Assembly: GCF_000187245.1 (NCBI RefSeq)
Contig: NC_027860.1
Coordinates: 1,054,001-1,118,000 of the forward strand
Direction of reading: 5' to 3'
DNA from: Ogataea parapolymorpha DL-1
Taxonomy: Eukaryota > Ascomycota > Pichiomycetes > Pichiales > Pichiaceae
Length of the DNA stretch: 64,000 bases
Below the pieces are notes generated by a model. That model was given only the letters and a program-made list of their open reading frames with translations, was not told the origin of the DNA and did not search any database. The translations under genes and the position numbers were made by a program. Below, piece after piece: positions 1-9,185 of this stretch (within the stretch, counting starts at the first letter, position 1; every line of letters starts with the position of its first letter).

Positions 1-2
1 TG

Positions 3-1283
3 GAAGCTGATGCTGGACAAAAATCGGTTTTGAATTTCATATCTAACATTTTGTCTCTTCTTCTAGAAACCACAGAAACCACCATGACAGCAGCAAAGTC
101 ACCGAGATTTGCGCTGATTCTGGATATCATCAAGATTTTGCCAGCAGAAAACCTGCATTTCATTCCTGCTGTTGTCTCAGAGGTGATAATCAGCACGAAG
201 AGTTTGAACGAAAAGACCAGGGAATCTGCTTACGAGACTCTCATTGTGATGGCTGCTAAAATGGCTGAATTTGAGGGAGCTCCAGTTAAAAACTCGATGA
301 ATGATCCCGAGATGCCCGATTCGACCGCCTCGCTTCAAGAGTTTTTCACCATCTGCTCTGCAGGTTTGGTGGGCGCCACTCCTAACATGATCAGTGCTGC
401 TATCACTTCGCTTGCTCGTCTAGTGTATGAATATCACTCGAAACTAGATATTCAATTTTTATCCGAGCTCTACCAGACAGTTGAACTATTCTTGACTTCC
501 AAGAATAGGGAAATTATCAAGGCTACGCTTGGTTTTGTCAAGGTTGCGATTTTGAGTTTGCCGGAAGAGATGGTTGCACAGAACATGAAAGGTTTACTGA
601 CCAACTTGATGGCTGCGTCTCACGAGCACAAGAATCATTTCAAATCTAAGGTTAAACATATCATTGAGAGACTGATTCGTAAGTTCGGTGTCGATCTTGT
701 TGAGGAAAGCATCCCCGAGGAGGACAAGAAACTTGTTGCCAACATCAAGAAGTCAAAGGCTAGGGCCAAGAGAAAGAAGTCGCAAGCTACAGGTACAAAT
801 GCTGCGGAGTCAGGAGTGATGTCTGGTTACGAGGCAGCTCTGTATAGCGATTCCGAATCCGAAGAGGAGGAGGATCAGCCATCTGGAAAGTCTCAACAAT
901 ATATTTCCGAATCTAGAGAGATGCCGCTTGATCTGCTGGACAAACAAACACTTACTCACATATCGTCTTCGAAACCAAAGAAATTCACCAAAAAGACTCT
1001 GGAGAACGAATTCAAGACCAAGAATGGTAAGTTGGTCATTGAAGAAGCCGAAGAGCAGGAAGATGTGCTCAATAAAGACTCTATCGATGCTTATGTGGAG
1101 GCGGTTAGACAAGGTCCAATCAGGGGCCAGAAAAACAGACTTAGATACAAGCATAAGAAAGGAGATGACATCAATTGGGACGAAGAGTCGGACAACGAGT
1201 CCAAATCGAAACCAAAAACCTCCAACAAGATTCAAAAACCTCAGCGGAAACAGAAGAAGTTTAAATCTAACAGACGTTTATAG
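3..1283 (+). CDS. RRP12: RRP12-like ribosomal RNA processing protein, C-terminal part
   Basis: This is the 3' portion of a gene that enters from the left edge. The frame is open from base 3, and no start codon belongs to it in the window (the first Leu codon at 30 is TTG). About 427 residues are visible. The first 230 are alpha-helical HEAT-like sequence. They are followed by a basic patch near the KKSKARAKRKK segment, an acidic serine stretch (SDSESEEEED) and a very basic end (QRKQKKFKSNRRL). That order matches the C-terminus of Rrp12, a HEAT-repeat factor for export and maturation of both ribosomal subunits in nucleolus and nucleus. It converges on TAF3, with only 10 bp between stop codons. 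The assignment rests on recalled family features, because the diagnostic NUC173 region lies outside the window. Confidence 0.8.
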   Translation, partial: EADAGQKSVLNFISNILSLLLETTETTMTAAKSPRFALILDIIKILPAENLHFIPAVVSEVIISTKSLNEKTRESAYETLIVMAAKMAEFEGAPVKNSMNDPEMPDSTASLQEFFTICSAGLVGATPNMISAAITSLARLVYEYHSKLDIQFLSELYQTVELFLTSKNREIIKATLGFVKVAILSLPEEMVAQNMKGLLTNLMAASHEHKNHFKSKVKHIIERLIRKFGVDLVEESIPEEDKKLVANIKKSKARAKRKKSQATGTNAAESGVMSGYEAALYSDSESEEEEDQPSGKSQQYISESREMPLDLLDKQTLTHISSSKPKKFTKKTLENEFKTKNGKLVIEEAEEQEDVLNKDSIDAYVEAVRQGPIRGQKNRLRYKHKKGDDINWDEESDNESKSKPKTSNKIQKPQRKQKKFKSNRRL

Positions 1284-1293
1284 AATATGGAAG

Positions 1294-2049
1294 CTATATA
1301 TCATCGGGATCGTCCATTTTTTGATTTTCTGCGTAAGGCAAATGTTGCGCCAGGTTTTCTGGAGTTGGTCCAAAGACCACATGATCGTTATTCGAAGTCA
1401 CTGTAGGTTGCTGTAAGTCTTCTGGAACATATTCATCGAGAATCGTTCCTTTGAACTTCGTGTCAGGTTTTTCGCTCAGCTGCCCGCGCAGCACAAAACG
1501 GATCCAGTCCGGGTCCAATCGTATCCCATCTTCGATCGGCTCGTTTTCATTTGCCGGCACGCTCAATGGTTCCAGAGGCTGGGTAGGCTGCCTGTGAAGT
1601 CCTGGCGTTGCTTGGCCCAATGCTGCAGTCAAACTGTTCATCTTCGTATGTATATCCATCGAACTTTTCAGCTCTGCCAATTCAGTGAGGAATTCTTTGT
1701 TTGGTCTAGCCACCTCTCGTAGTCGCGTGTTCATGTCACTTTGGAACCAGTATTCGAAGTTGTTTAGACCCTGTGTAACCAGTCGATCCGAATCATAAGC
1801 GTCCAGCCTGCGCGCTGGCGAGATGATTTTGAGCTCCAGAAAGGCGTCGGAAATATCTTGAATGTTGGGCTCAATGTCATTGCGGGCCTCCATGTATTTT
1901 GTGACAGTTTGTAAGAGCAGCTGAAAATAACGCACGTAAAGGTCGGTGACAAGGTCTAGCGCCCGATTGTTGCATTTGTCAAAGCCATGTGCTTTGAGAA
2001 GCTGAGCCATGGTCACCCGAAGCAGGTGGAACTCAAAGCTACTAGTCAT
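1294..2049 (-). CDS. TAF3: TAF3, TFIID subunit with N-terminal histone fold
   Basis: The protein is 251 residues from the ATG at 2049. An in-frame ATG at 2070 would add seven residues. I prefer 2049 because MTSSFEFHLLRV matches the start of yeast Taf3, where the histone fold begins almost at residue 1. Residues 1-80 form the bromodomain-associated histone fold that pairs with Taf10 in TFIID. A conserved short motif lies near the C-terminus (RLDPDWIRFVLRGQL), as in S. cerevisiae Taf3. No PHD finger is present, as usual for budding yeasts. The open frame upstream to 2214 has no further ATG and is probably untranslated. It acts in RNA polymerase II pre-initiation complex assembly. It is divergent from MET13 and convergent with RRP12. 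Confidence 0.85.
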   Translation of the reverse strand: MTSSFEFHLLRVTMAQLLKAHGFDKCNNRALDLVTDLYVRYFQLLLQTVTKYMEARNDIEPNIQDISDAFLELKIISPARRLDAYDSDRLVTQGLNNFEYWFQSDMNTRLREVARPNKEFLTELAELKSSMDIHTKMNSLTAALGQATPGLHRQPTQPLEPLSVPANENEPIEDGIRLDPDWIRFVLRGQLSEKPDTKFKGTILDEYVPEDLQQPTVTSNNDHVVFGPTPENLAQHLPYAENQKMDDPDDI

Positions 2050-2356
2050 GAAAACCGTAAATATTTTCATCAGTCGATCGACGCAAAATATCGTTTTTTC
2101 GTCCGGCACTATCACATGCGGAGCTTCGAGGAAGAAAAACCCCTGACTAAAGCTTTCGGTGCTAACCAGTATCCTTACGACCCGCAAACTTTCAACGCCA
2201 GGTCGGGACAACAAATTTGGGTTGGTGGTGTAAAGTCTAGGCCACGAATAACCTTTGTTGGTAAATCTGCTACCATCTCTAGCGTGAAGCTTTTTGTTGA
2301 AAATTTTTTCGAGCTACAATAATACTTGTGTATAAAGAAGTGGTGATCAGGGGAAG
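2050..2356. other. Divergent promoter region between TAF3 and MET13
   Basis: This is about 307 bp between the start codons of TAF3 and MET13. A forward open frame crosses it but shows no protein-like features and overlaps TAF3. I see no CACGTG Cbf1 site and no Met31/32-type box, so methionine control of MET13 is not visible here. Nothing else was recognised. Confidence 0.5.
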
Positions 2357-4153
2357 ATGAAGGTCACAAACAAACTCCTGGAGTCGCACAAGGAAGAGAA
2401 TGCACCGGCGACATTCTCCTTCGAGTTCTTCACTCCCAAGACAAGCCAGGGTCTCCAAAACTTGTACGATAGAATGGATAGAATGTATGACCTAAATCCT
2501 TTGTTCATCGATATCACATGGAACGCAGGAGGTCGTTTAAGCACACTCACCACAGAGATGGTCCAGACCACCTCAACAGTGTTGGGCCTCGAGACGTGTA
2601 TGCATCTGACTTGCACAAACATGAAAACAGACTTGATCGATCAAGCTTTGAGATCGGCATACGAAAGTGGTTGCCAAAACATTTTGGCCCTTAGAGGCGA
2701 CCCACCGTTGGACGGCTCTGAGTCTACTGGTGATTTCAAGTATGCTAAAGACTTGATCAGATATATCAGAAAACACTACGGTGACCACTTTTGTATTGGT
2801 GTTGCGGCTTACCCTGAGGGTCACCCCGAAGAATCGGATCCCGTGAAAACTTTAAAATATTTGAAAGAAAAGCAAGATGCGGGTGCTGACTTTATTGTCA
2901 CTCAGATGTTTTATGACACGGAAAACTTCATCAACTGGTGTGATGAATGCAGAAAAATAGGTATTACTATGCCAATTATCCCAGGTATCATGCCCATTAG
3001 TACATATGCTGCCTTCATCAGAAGAGCTGGCTGGTCCGAGATCGCGATCCCAAAACATTTCAGCGAGGCTTTGGAGCCTATTAAAGATGACGATGCCAAG
3101 GTCAGAGAAGTTGGAACAAAGTTGGTGATTGAGATGTGTCAGCAATTGCTCGAATCCAAAAGAGTGAATCATCTGCATTTCTATACCATGAACCTGGAAA
3201 AATCTACCCTAATGATCTTGCAGGGTCTCAATTTGGTTACCAAGCAACAGCTTCACGACATGAAACAGCCGTGGAGAAAATCGCTTAATCCGAACAGATC
3301 CAAGGAGACAGTCAGACCCATCTTCTGGAAAAACAGAAAATTCTCTTATATCAGCCGCACTGCTAACTGGGACGAGTTCCCGAACGGAAGATGGGGAGAT
3401 TCTCGGTCTCCTGCTTTTGCCTCCGTTGAATCGTGTGAGTCAGAGCTCATCAGGCACTCTCCCAAGAAAGCACTTGAACTTTGGGGCACGCCCAACAGTC
3501 TCAAAGATTTGGCCGAGCTGACCATGAGATACATCAACGGGGAACTATCATGTTTGCCTTGGTCGGATGGCCAAATCTCCTCAGAGATCGAACCTACTAA
3601 GAAGCAGATCTTGGATATTGTCAAGCACGGAATCCTCACGATCAACTCACAACCTTCTGTCAATGGACTCAAATCCAGCGACAAGGTGTTTGGATGGGGG
3701 CCGAGAAATGGTTACGTTTACCAGAAACAGTATCTGGAGTTTTTGGTTCCTTCCACAGTGGTGAGTTTGCTAATTGAACGCATCAATGAGATGAACAAGG
3801 GAGCAGATTCCAACATTTTGTCCTTCTATGCCACCGACAAAGATGGCCATCTGATTACCAATACGCAAGACTCAGACATCATCGCTGTCACTTGGGGCTG
3901 TTTCCCAGGAACTGAGGTAATACAACCAACCATCGTGGAACGTATCTCCTTCTTAGCATGGAAGGATGAGCTTTTTTCAATTTTAGACAAATGGCTTTCG
4001 ATCTTCAGACATGAGAAAGCCACACAAGCAACTGATTTCCTATCGTCTTTGTGCGACTCGTTCACACTGGTGACAGTTGTCGACAACGACTACGTCAAGA
4101 GCCCGAATGCACGGATATTTGAGCTCTTCCAAGACATTGATCTGCTTGCTTGA
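2357..4153 (+). CDS. MET13: MET13, methylenetetrahydrofolate reductase
   Basis: The protein is 598 residues, the usual size of a eukaryotic MTHFR (S. cerevisiae Met13 is 600). It reduces 5,10-methylene-THF to 5-methyl-THF, the methyl donor for methionine synthesis in the cytosol. The N-terminal 300 residues are the FAD-binding TIM barrel. Visible marks are the catalytic glutamate (E23 in FSFEFFTPK), the LALRGDPP segment and the LPIIPGIMP-like strand. A linker (PWRKSLNPNR) leads to the C-terminal domain, which binds AdoMet for feedback control in this family. That domain contains the conserved FPNGRWGDSRSPAF and INSQPSVNG motifs. Identity along the whole length is closer to Met13 than to the longer paralogue Met12. 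The ATG at 2357 matches the homologous start. Confidence 0.95.
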   Translation: MKVTNKLLESHKEENAPATFSFEFFTPKTSQGLQNLYDRMDRMYDLNPLFIDITWNAGGRLSTLTTEMVQTTSTVLGLETCMHLTCTNMKTDLIDQALRSAYESGCQNILALRGDPPLDGSESTGDFKYAKDLIRYIRKHYGDHFCIGVAAYPEGHPEESDPVKTLKYLKEKQDAGADFIVTQMFYDTENFINWCDECRKIGITMPIIPGIMPISTYAAFIRRAGWSEIAIPKHFSEALEPIKDDDAKVREVGTKLVIEMCQQLLESKRVNHLHFYTMNLEKSTLMILQGLNLVTKQQLHDMKQPWRKSLNPNRSKETVRPIFWKNRKFSYISRTANWDEFPNGRWGDSRSPAFASVESCESELIRHSPKKALELWGTPNSLKDLAELTMRYINGELSCLPWSDGQISSEIEPTKKQILDIVKHGILTINSQPSVNGLKSSDKVFGWGPRNGYVYQKQYLEFLVPSTVVSLLIERINEMNKGADSNILSFYATDKDGHLITNTQDSDIIAVTWGCFPGTEVIQPTIVERISFLAWKDELFSILDKWLSIFRHEKATQATDFLSSLCDSFTLVTVVDNDYVKSPNARIFELFQDIDLLA

Positions 4154-4457
4154 ACGGTAGAGCCTGGCCGGACATATACACAGGCTTTCCATATAGATAC
4201 AACTCACCTCAACTGCTGAGTTGCCCACCCAAAAACAGACGACAATGCATTTTATCAGCATTTTCCTATTCATCAGGTTTTATGATTCAACTTGGTGATA
4301 CTGATGCCCAGTGTATATGTACTTTAGATAGCTAATTGCATCCTCAACGGATTTATTCCACAGCCCGGAACTGATAAAGGTTTTTTTTTTATTTAACCTG
4401 TATTACAGTATTTAGAAAATTCAATTAAGTGTCTTTATCGATCAGTTTAATATTGTG
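4154..4457 (+). other. Intergenic region MET13 to mannosyltransferase gene
   Basis: This is about 304 bp with the MET13 3' end and the promoter of the next gene. It holds a ten-T run near 4381 and AT-rich sequence close to the downstream start. Reading frames here are short and lack coding character. No tRNA B-box was seen. Confidence 0.5.
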
Positions 4458-6662
4458 ATGTCTCAGGACATATTTCTCGAGAAATTACTTGGGGAGGTCG
4501 AAAGGGGGACTCAAGATGGGCAACCATCTTTGTCCTCTGGCTCTCAAGGTGATTCTTTGGAAACTCCCTCGTCGGCAGAAAAGGTACAATTGAATCTACC
4601 TCGTCAAAGAATGGCCAAATTTGAGTTTCCTTTCAACGACGACGAAGAAGACTATACAAGTGACGAGGAGGAGGGAGACAAGTATGCCTCTCATTCGCTA
4701 GTAGTTCGCTTGGCATGGATCATATATGCCGTTTTGCCGATTGTGGCTATCATCACCTTTTTGATTACATACTATTCACCCTCTGTTCTGACATTATTCA
4801 GTTTCAATGATGGCCCTAGCAATCGATATTACCCGGATCTTCCTTCGGGCTACAACAGTGAGTCAGGGAGCTATGACGATTACAACATCGAGTTTTATGA
4901 CCTACAACAGGTTGCTTCATCTTCGCCTGACGGATGGAATCACCAGGAAAGGGTTCTTTTCTGTGTTCCCTTGAGAGATGCAGCTCCACATTTGTCAATG
5001 TTTTTCGGCCATATGAGAAACTTGACTTATCCACACAACCTTATTGACCTCGCATTCTTGATCTCTGACACCTCCGATTCGACCATCAAAGATCTGAAGA
5101 GGGAACTGAAAAAAATACAATCCGATAAAGACCCCTGGATGCATTTCGGGAGAATTAATATTTACGAAAAAGACTTCGGACAGATTATTGGCCAATCGTT
5201 TTCGGACCGTCATGGATTCCAAGCTCAAGGTCCTAGACGTAAATTGATGGCGATTGCTAGAAACTGGCTATTGGCCACTGCTTTGCGTCCTGATCATTCT
5301 TGGGTCTACTGGAGAGACGCAGACGTTGAAACCGTGCCGCCTACTATCATTGAGGACTTGATGCACCACGACAAAGATGTGATTGTACCAAACATTTGGC
5401 GTCCTTTGCCCGATTGGTTGGGCTACGAACAGCCTTATGATCTGAATTCCTGGCAGGAAAGTGAAGGAGGAATTGAGCTGGCAGATAAATTGGATGAAGA
5501 TGCTGTGATTGTGGAAGGATATCCTGAGTATGCAACCTGGCGGACACATCTGGCATACTTAAGGGACCCATATGGTGATCCTGAGGTTGAGATGGAACTT
5601 GACGGAATCGGGGGAGTGTCAATTCTGAGCAAAGCTCATGTTTTTCGCAGCGGTGCCATGTTTCCTGCCTTTTCGTATCTCAAGCACGCAGAGACAGAGG
5701 GTTTTGGAAAACTATGTCGTACAATGAACTTTTCCGTCATAGGCTTGCCTCACTACACAATCTGGCATATTTATGAGCCTTCTTCCGATGACATCCAACA
5801 CATGAAATGGATGGCCGAAGAGGAGACCAACAGGCTTGAAAAAGCAAAGATTCAAAAGCTTTATGATAAGATTTGGATGAAAGCCTTTGAAGAGGTGACT
5901 TCAGAATGGAATGGTTTGAAATTCAATGTTTTCAAGAACACTGACATTAGAAGGGAAGTCAACATTGACTGGACCGAGGTGGACGAGTATTTACAGGACG
6001 TTGATGAGGAAGGGCCCGAAGAGGGCGATGAAAATATTAACAAAGATTTCGGAGTTGAAGATATGAACAAGAATGTGGAATCTGCCCTGCTCGAAAAACT
6101 GAAGAGTAAGAAACTTCGTCAAGAAGAGGAAAACCACCAGGAAGAACTGTTTGGCCATTTCCCATTAAATCCGTACGTCAGCGGTAAGAATGGAAAGAAC
6201 TACAGGTTTGTTAAATTCAAGAAGACGAACGACCACGACATCATCAATTCTAATGTTAATGATGAGCTCAAGCACAAACAGGAGCAAGAAATGAAGGAAG
6301 ACTTGATGAAAGCATTGAGAGAAGAGCGAATTCACCAGAAGCAAGACAACCAGGAACTTGAGAAGATAGCCGAGGGACAAGAAGCTGAAGCTGGGGAGGA
6401 CAGCAAAAATTCGGAAGACCTCTATAAGAATAAATTAGCCGGAAACGACAAGGAGCTACATGTTCTTGAAGAGCTCTACAAGGACAGCGAAAAGCAACAG
6501 GAGGATGACGAACTGCATCGTCTGCGTGCACTCGCAGAAGCCAAGAAAGCACGGAAATTAGCCAGGATGAAAGCAGCACAGGAAGAGAAAAATAGAATCA
6601 ATCAAATTGCCGTTCAGAAGGAGATGGAGAGAAGGCGACAGATGGGATTAGTTCAAGAATAG
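4458..6662 (+). CDS. VAN1: Van1/Anp1/Mnn9-family alpha-mannosyltransferase with long C-terminal tail
   Basis: The protein is 734 residues from the ATG at 4458 (the GTG just before is not a start in yeast). It is a type II Golgi membrane protein with an acidic cytosolic tail of about 85 residues and one membrane span at roughly 87-110. The luminal Anp1-family domain follows: residues 155-480 carry the D-x-D motif (WRDADVE, about 287-289), a GGVSILSKAHVFRSG segment and HAETEGFGKL. These subunits form mannan polymerase complexes that extend the alpha-1,6 backbone of N-glycans. The segment after GLPHYTIWHIYEPSSDD resembles Van1 most, but Anp1 is not excluded. Unusual: after about residue 490 there are some 240 extra residues, highly charged (E/K/R-rich, probably coiled coil), while the yeast homologues end at about 500-535. 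Confidence 0.8.
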   Translation: MSQDIFLEKLLGEVERGTQDGQPSLSSGSQGDSLETPSSAEKVQLNLPRQRMAKFEFPFNDDEEDYTSDEEEGDKYASHSLVVRLAWIIYAVLPIVAIITFLITYYSPSVLTLFSFNDGPSNRYYPDLPSGYNSESGSYDDYNIEFYDLQQVASSSPDGWNHQERVLFCVPLRDAAPHLSMFFGHMRNLTYPHNLIDLAFLISDTSDSTIKDLKRELKKIQSDKDPWMHFGRINIYEKDFGQIIGQSFSDRHGFQAQGPRRKLMAIARNWLLATALRPDHSWVYWRDADVETVPPTIIEDLMHHDKDVIVPNIWRPLPDWLGYEQPYDLNSWQESEGGIELADKLDEDAVIVEGYPEYATWRTHLAYLRDPYGDPEVEMELDGIGGVSILSKAHVFRSGAMFPAFSYLKHAETEGFGKLCRTMNFSVIGLPHYTIWHIYEPSSDDIQHMKWMAEEETNRLEKAKIQKLYDKIWMKAFEEVTSEWNGLKFNVFKNTDIRREVNIDWTEVDEYLQDVDEEGPEEGDENINKDFGVEDMNKNVESALLEKLKSKKLRQEEENHQEELFGHFPLNPYVSGKNGKNYRFVKFKKTNDHDIINSNVNDELKHKQEQEMKEDLMKALREERIHQKQDNQELEKIAEGQEAEAGEDSKNSEDLYKNKLAGNDKELHVLEELYKDSEKQQEDDELHRLRALAEAKKARKLARMKAAQEEKNRINQIAVQKEMERRRQMGLVQE

Positions 6663-6741
6663 GCTAAGTATTCATTTAGGAACGCTAATAATAAATGTAA
6701 TTATGACAAAAAAATATAGCTATATGCTTGACTTCAAAATG

Positions 6742-8586
6742 TCAGCTTTCTTCAATCATTTCCAGATAGATGAACTTTCTCCATAATTCACCTGCCTCAA
6801 GAATGATGTTTTCAATGTCTCTGTTGGATTTTTTCAATTGATAATTATGGGAAGACAGGGCCGACGTGCTGCTGTTTACGCTTCCATTACAAGAAGCACA
6901 TGAACAATTGTCTGGAGGAAGCGAAGCAGTTGCAACCTGACCGTCCCCGCCAACTAGCGAGCGAATCTCCGACATCTTTAGAGAAGACAGATTGTTAAGA
7001 AGCTGCTTGATCTCTGACTGATCCAGTTCCATTATTGTAAACTCCTTTGCCTTCAAGAAAGCCAACGAAATGAAGATAAGCTGGACATGGGCATCAATCT
7101 GCGAAAGTGGTATGCCTGTCTCGTTCAAAGGCATATCTTCGATATCATCATCGTCTTTTAAAGACAGAGAGGATAAGGTTGGCGTTTGATCGAAGGATAA
7201 AGAAACTTGGTTGATGAGAGTCTTGATACTACTGGACCTGCCTTTTTTGTAGTGGACGTCTGGCTCGGATAATGGGTTCCAAAACAGATCAGGACCAAGT
7301 AAGCGTTTTTGTTCTTCTGTCAGCTGCCCCAACTGCTCCATGTCTTCCTCATCAAAAGTATTCCTGAAGCCAAGAAGAAGATCCCACACTCTCCCTCTAT
7401 CGTACCTGGACCAAACTTTAGAAGCGCAGTATTTCAGCCACCATAAAATCCAGTCTCCTTTCAATAAACCCTCCTCTGACATGAATTTATGCAACTCTGG
7501 CAGCAGCCGTCTGAAACAGTATAAGAAAAATGATATTCTATCTTCGATCGAGCCCCCGAATTTTGGCAAATCTTCTGAGGTCTCATCCGAATGCTCATCG
7601 TTCGGTTTTGATTCATGTTTTTTTGTTGGATCAGGGGTGTGCAATATAACTAGCACCATTCTTTCGTAAATTTCTGCAAATGTCATTGGTTTGAATGAGT
7701 GGTTGTTGGATGCAAGCTGAGGATTCAAACTTTCCAAACTTGAAACAGATTTCGGTGATGATGATAGCACAGGAGTGGAATTCAATGTTGACGAATAGCT
7801 GGCTGCGCCTGTACCCTCATGTTCCATTTTTTCGAAGTAAGTGTCGTTTATATTTCGCAACTTGGTCCCATTTTTTGCGATATCGTCTTTCCCACAAAGA
7901 ACAATCTGCGAGTTTAACAACGGAGGAACCCATTCTGCGAGGCCCAGGGCAATCCAGGCAAGGCCAGAATTGTAATGCACAATTGATCCCCATTTTTTCA
8001 GGAACTTGATAATCGCACTCTCCAAGGTTTCAAATATTTTGTCTTGAATCTCGAACAGATCCTTGAGCTCCGGAGTTAAAACTTTTGGCTTGTAACGTTC
8101 AGCATTTCTGAGATATCTATTGAGGTCAGCCTTGATTTGAGCTTCTGGAATTTTGAGCTCCCCATCTTCATCATCAACGTCGTCATCAGGTTGCACATAT
8201 GGGTTTAGAACATATGGATGATATTTCAACAGGACAGGCCAAATTTTGTGCCTTAACGATGGGGGAAGACCACGCTGACGAGCAATCATGGAGAGACCGG
8301 TTACATTTGTGGTGAGCAGAAACTCCTCGCACAATTCCATAAGCTCAGGAACCTCGGTTATTGGGGGCCGGCCCTTATATCTGAAACCCCTAAATTTGGC
8401 GGGCGTTGAGGATGTAGAAGAATTCGACTGCAAATCCAATGGCTGGTAAGTCTTTGATTTCGAAGGACTTTTCGAGTTTAATAATGATGTGTTATTTCGA
8501 CTCGGACCCGATACATCACTAGAATCATCAACTTTGGATTTACCAGTTGAATCGCAAGCCGAGCGATTTTCCGTTGACACCAACAT
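6742..8586 (-). CDS. TBC-domain protein, OCA5-like
   Basis: The protein is 614 residues with a clear ATG at 8586. A serine-rich N-terminus (about 80 residues) precedes a TBC-like helical domain. It opens with GLPPSLRHKIWPVLLKYHP, the arginine-containing start typical of Rab GTPase-activating proteins. The domain is interrupted by a low-complexity insert around residues 230-330 and resumes with GDWILWWLKYCASKVWSRYDRGRVWDL. I do not see the classical IxxDxxR and YxQ fingers in order, so GAP activity is uncertain. The NVTGLSMIARQRGLPP segment and the overall plan recall S. cerevisiae Oca5 (about 680 residues), a cytoplasmic TBC protein linked to the Siw14/Oca1 phosphatase group. A generic Gyp-type protein is the alternative. 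It is convergent with the mannosyltransferase gene. Confidence 0.7.
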   Translation of the reverse strand: MLVSTENRSACDSTGKSKVDDSSDVSGPSRNNTSLLNSKSPSKSKTYQPLDLQSNSSTSSTPAKFRGFRYKGRPPITEVPELMELCEEFLLTTNVTGLSMIARQRGLPPSLRHKIWPVLLKYHPYVLNPYVQPDDDVDDEDGELKIPEAQIKADLNRYLRNAERYKPKVLTPELKDLFEIQDKIFETLESAIIKFLKKWGSIVHYNSGLAWIALGLAEWVPPLLNSQIVLCGKDDIAKNGTKLRNINDTYFEKMEHEGTGAASYSSTLNSTPVLSSSPKSVSSLESLNPQLASNNHSFKPMTFAEIYERMVLVILHTPDPTKKHESKPNDEHSDETSEDLPKFGGSIEDRISFFLYCFRRLLPELHKFMSEEGLLKGDWILWWLKYCASKVWSRYDRGRVWDLLLGFRNTFDEEDMEQLGQLTEEQKRLLGPDLFWNPLSEPDVHYKKGRSSSIKTLINQVSLSFDQTPTLSSLSLKDDDDIEDMPLNETGIPLSQIDAHVQLIFISLAFLKAKEFTIMELDQSEIKQLLNNLSSLKMSEIRSLVGGDGQVATASLPPDNCSCASCNGSVNSSTSALSSHNYQLKKSNRDIENIILEAGELWRKFIYLEMIEES

Positions 8587-9185
8587 CTAAAAGTTTATAA
8601 TTTGTATCTTTAACGTCCGCCTTGCTCGTAGAAGATATTACACCAAGTATGGTGTGAGTAGCAACCACAAAAGGCCAGAAAACCGTTCAAACTAGAAAAG
8701 ATTTTGACTATTCTAGTCTTGTGGCTTGATCTTTGATGTGCCGAGGCAGGGTCCACGGGACTGCTTGAGCTAGTATAAACCAGTGTCTTGTGCTCTAGCA
8801 AAAGTATCCCGACAACAAGGCAAAGCTCTGGCTGCAACCGCTTGTTATTATATACTCCAAGTTTGCGCTTTAAAGTAGAAACCCAGTCTAAGTAAAAATC
8901 CGCTACAAAAAATCGTCAATTTTTTGTGCTTTGGTCGTTTGACTGCATTTTTTTTGGAGCTGAGCCGACACACCAAAAGAAATGCCGTAGTTGTAACATG
9001 AATGCCTACTGTCAATGACTCTATTGCAGGGGATGCCCCAATGAGCCGCGAAACGGAAGAGTGTCCTCAGACGCGGTCTCGCCAGCGTAGGTACGCCACA
9101 ACCTAGCTTCGCGTGATGTTATGTGCCACATGTGGCGCATTTCCTCTAGCTTTAAAAATTTTCTCTAATAATACACAAAGCTTCG
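8587..9185. other. Divergent promoter region between the OCA5-like gene and PRP19
   Basis: This is about 600 bp. A reverse frame at 8610-8837 has only a TTG at its head and no protein features, so I regard it as non-coding. A perfect 12-bp palindrome (GCCACATGTGGC, 9125-9136) with an E-box-type CACATGTG core lies 50 bp before the PRP19 start. A run of eight T lies near 8950. No tRNA or snoRNA hallmark was recognised. Confidence 0.45.

Noticed and set aside
2050..2214. N-terminal extension of TAF3
   Set aside because: The only ATG in it is at 2070; the rest starts with TTG, and the histone fold begins at the start in homologues.
8610..8837. 75-codon reverse frame between the OCA5-like gene and PRP19
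   Set aside because: It starts with TTG, is not in frame with the OCA5-like gene and has no family features.
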